This document shows positions 5,289-6,907 of a stretch of DNA of 6,907 bases, one piece after another. The stretch lies in the NCBI GenBank assembly GCA_023431385.1, contig JAEYWA010000191.1, positions 1 through 6,907 on the forward strand. Reading direction: 5' to 3'. How positions within the stretch are numbered: the stretch's first letter is position 1; each line of letters starts with the position of its first letter. This stretch comes from Bacillota bacterium. GTDB lineage: Bacteria > Bacillota > Clostridia > Acetivibrionales > DSM-1351. The notes under the pieces were generated by a model that was given only the letters and a program-made list of their open reading frames with translations, was not told the origin of the DNA and did no database searches. The position numbers were made by a program, and so were the translations under genes.

Positions 5289-6907
5289 TTAGTACATGCC
5301 ACCCATTCCGCCTGGCATTCCACCTGGCATTGCTGGTGCTTCCGGTTCAGGTTTATCTGTAACCAGACTTTCAGTTGTAAGAACCATTGATGCTATGGAT
5401 GCTGCATTTTGAAGCGCAGATCTTGTAACCTTTGCTGGATCTACAATACCGCTTTCTATCATATTAATATACTTTTCATTAAGAGCATCGAATCCAATAC
5501 CCTTATTACTTGCCTTTATTTTGTCAACTATTACAGATCCCTCTAAACCTGCATTAGCAGCGATCTGTCTTACAGGCTCTTCCAATGCCCTCAATATGAT
5601 CTGAACACCGGTCTTTTCATCGCCTGAAGCTGTTTCAAGTAATTTCGCAACATCAGGTATAACATTTATCAATACTGTACCACCACCTGCTACGATACCT
5701 TCTTCAACAGCAGCTCTTGTAGCAGCAAGGGCATCTTCTATTCTTAATTTCTTTTCCTTCATTTCAGTTTCTGTTGCAGCACCAACCTGGATTACAGCAA
5801 CACCTCCTGAAAGCTTTGCAAGCCTTTCCTGAAGCTTTTCTCTGTCAAAATCAGATGTAGTATCTTCAATCTGTGACTTGATTGAAGAAATTCTGTTTTT
5901 GATTTCCTGCTGGCTTCCTGCACCATCAACAATGATAGTGTTTTCCTTCTGAACTATTACCTGTCTGGCTCTACCGAGCTGAGTCAGCTGAGTCTCCTTA
6001 AGATCGAGACCCAATTCTTCAGTTATAACTTCTCCGCCAGTTAATACTGCTATATCACGGAGCATTTCCTTTCTTCTGTCACCAAAGCCCGGAGCCTTAA
6101 CAGCTACACAGGTAAAGGTTCCCCTTAACTTATTTACAATAAGTGTTGTAAGTGCTTCGCCTTCAATGTCCTCAGCAATTATTAACAGCTTCTTGCCCTG
6201 CTGAACTATCTGCTCGAGAATAGGGAGAATATCCTGAATATTTGTCAATTTCTTGTCAGTAATAAGTATATATGGGTCATCGAGTACTGCTTCCATTTTC
6301 TCTGTGTCAGTTACCATATAAGCTGAGAGGTAGCCTCTGTCAAACTGCATACCTTCAACTACTTCAAGGTTTGTACCCATGGTTTTTGATTCTTCAACAG
6401 TGATAACACCGTCATTTGTTACCTTTTCCATTGCATCTGCAATAAGTGTTCCAACTACATCATCATTGGCAGAAATAGTAGCAACTCTTGCGATGTCTTC
6501 CTTACCCTTGATTTTTTGGCTGTTTTCCTTGATTCCTGCAACAGCAATATCTACCGCTTTTTGTAAGCCTTTCTTTAATATCATCGGGTTAGCACCTGCA
6601 GCTACATTTTTCATACCTTCTCTGATTATAGCCTGAGCCAGAAGAGTAGCGGTAGTAGTACCGTCACCAGCTACATCATTGGTTTTTGTTGCAACTTCCT
6701 TTACTAACTGAGCACCCATGTTTTCAAATTTATCTTCAAGTTCTATTTCTTTTGCTATAGTAACACCATCATTTGTAATCAATGGTGCTCCGAATTTCTT
6801 ATCCAAAACAACATTACGACCTTTAGGTCCAAGAGTTACTTTAACAGTATCTGCTAATTGGTTAACACCTTTTTCAAGTGCACGTCTAGCTTCTTCACCA
6901 AACTTTA
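5289..6907 (-). CDS. groEL: Chaperonin GroEL (Hsp60), lacking only its first few residues at the right edge
   Basis: GroEL forms the tetradecameric cytoplasmic folding chamber that works with GroES and ATP. The visible 538 residues begin KFGEEARRALEKGVNQLADT, so about five residues (family pattern MAKxI) lie beyond the window, for a full length near 543. The first methionine-like codon inside the frame (TTG at 6806) is an internal leucine in NVVLDKKFGAP and is not the start. Equatorial-domain signatures are present: TLGPKGRNV, the nucleotide-binding AGDGTTTAT with its Asp at about residue 86, and IEDALAATRAAVEEG carrying the equivalent of E. coli Asp398. The C-terminus is the typical flexible Gly-Met tail, GGMPGGMGGMY. 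groES and any CIRCE operator would lie outside the window. No defect is visible. Confidence 0.98.
   Translation of the reverse strand, partial: KFGEEARRALEKGVNQLADTVKVTLGPKGRNVVLDKKFGAPLITNDGVTIAKEIELEDKFENMGAQLVKEVATKTNDVAGDGTTTATLLAQAIIREGMKNVAAGANPMILKKGLQKAVDIAVAGIKENSQKIKGKEDIARVATISANDDVVGTLIADAMEKVTNDGVITVEESKTMGTNLEVVEGMQFDRGYLSAYMVTDTEKMEAVLDDPYILITDKKLTNIQDILPILEQIVQQGKKLLIIAEDIEGEALTTLIVNKLRGTFTCVAVKAPGFGDRRKEMLRDIAVLTGGEVITEELGLDLKETQLTQLGRARQVIVQKENTIIVDGAGSQQEIKNRISSIKSQIEDTTSDFDREKLQERLAKLSGGVAVIQVGAATETEMKEKKLRIEDALAATRAAVEEGIVAGGGTVLINVIPDVAKLLETASGDEKTGVQIILRALEEPVRQIAANAGLEGSVIVDKIKASNKGIGFDALNEKYINMIESGIVDPAKVTRSALQNAASIASMVLTTESLVTDKPEPEAPAMPGGMPGGMGGMY

Noticed and set aside
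5289..6806. groEL starting at the TTG at 6804-6806
   Set aside because: The frame stays open to the window edge and encodes the conserved KFGEEARRALEKG...LGPKGRNVV. The TTG is an internal leucine codon.
1..6907. CRISPR array, insertion sequence or prophage
   Set aside because: No regularly spaced repeats, transposase-like ORF, terminal inverted repeats with target duplication or phage genes were found; the content is housekeeping.

Overview
The window looks like chromosome from a low-GC anaerobic Firmicute of the class Clostridia, most likely the Ruminiclostridium / Clostridium cellulolyticum neighbourhood. This rests on AT-rich spacers, strong GGAGG ribosome-binding sites, two TTG starts, the clostridial type of IMP dehydrogenase and the GroEL sequence. 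The species is inferred from memory of protein families, not from a search. Every gene is on the minus strand, so transcription runs from the right edge to the left.

In transcription order: (1) groEL (5289-6907, lacking only about five N-terminal codons at the right edge) ends in a strong terminator. (2) A 168-aa two-helix membrane protein of unknown function (4500-5006, TTG start) has its own plausible promoter and terminator. (3) guaB (2834-4339) encodes an IMP dehydrogenase that closely resembles the Tritrichomonas foetus enzyme, with the same residue numbers for the catalytic Cys319, Arg418 and Tyr419. (4) A 355-bp spacer carries a consensus promoter (TTGACA-17-TATAAT) for greA (2002-2478), the transcript-cleavage factor. 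(5) A 350-bp spacer holds the greA terminator and then a GC-rich, elaborately self-complementary segment (about 1691-1910), which I read as a structured non-coding RNA or a large lysS leader. (6) lysS (149-1651) encodes class II lysyl-tRNA synthetase. (7) 40 bp further on is the start of a small J-domain-like protein, cut by the left edge.

The genes are mostly housekeeping: protein folding, guanine nucleotide synthesis, transcription elongation and tRNA charging. Most appear to be separate transcription units, split by terminators and promoters. lysS and the small J-like gene are probably one unit.

The item most worth following is the structured RNA upstream of lysS. It has at least five helices supported by perfect or near-perfect complementarity, two possible pseudoknots, about 58% GC over 1801-1900 in an AT-rich setting, and no terminator separating it from lysS. 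Its size, complexity and host group recall the raiA-motif RNA of Clostridia, but I cannot confirm that identity by reading alone.
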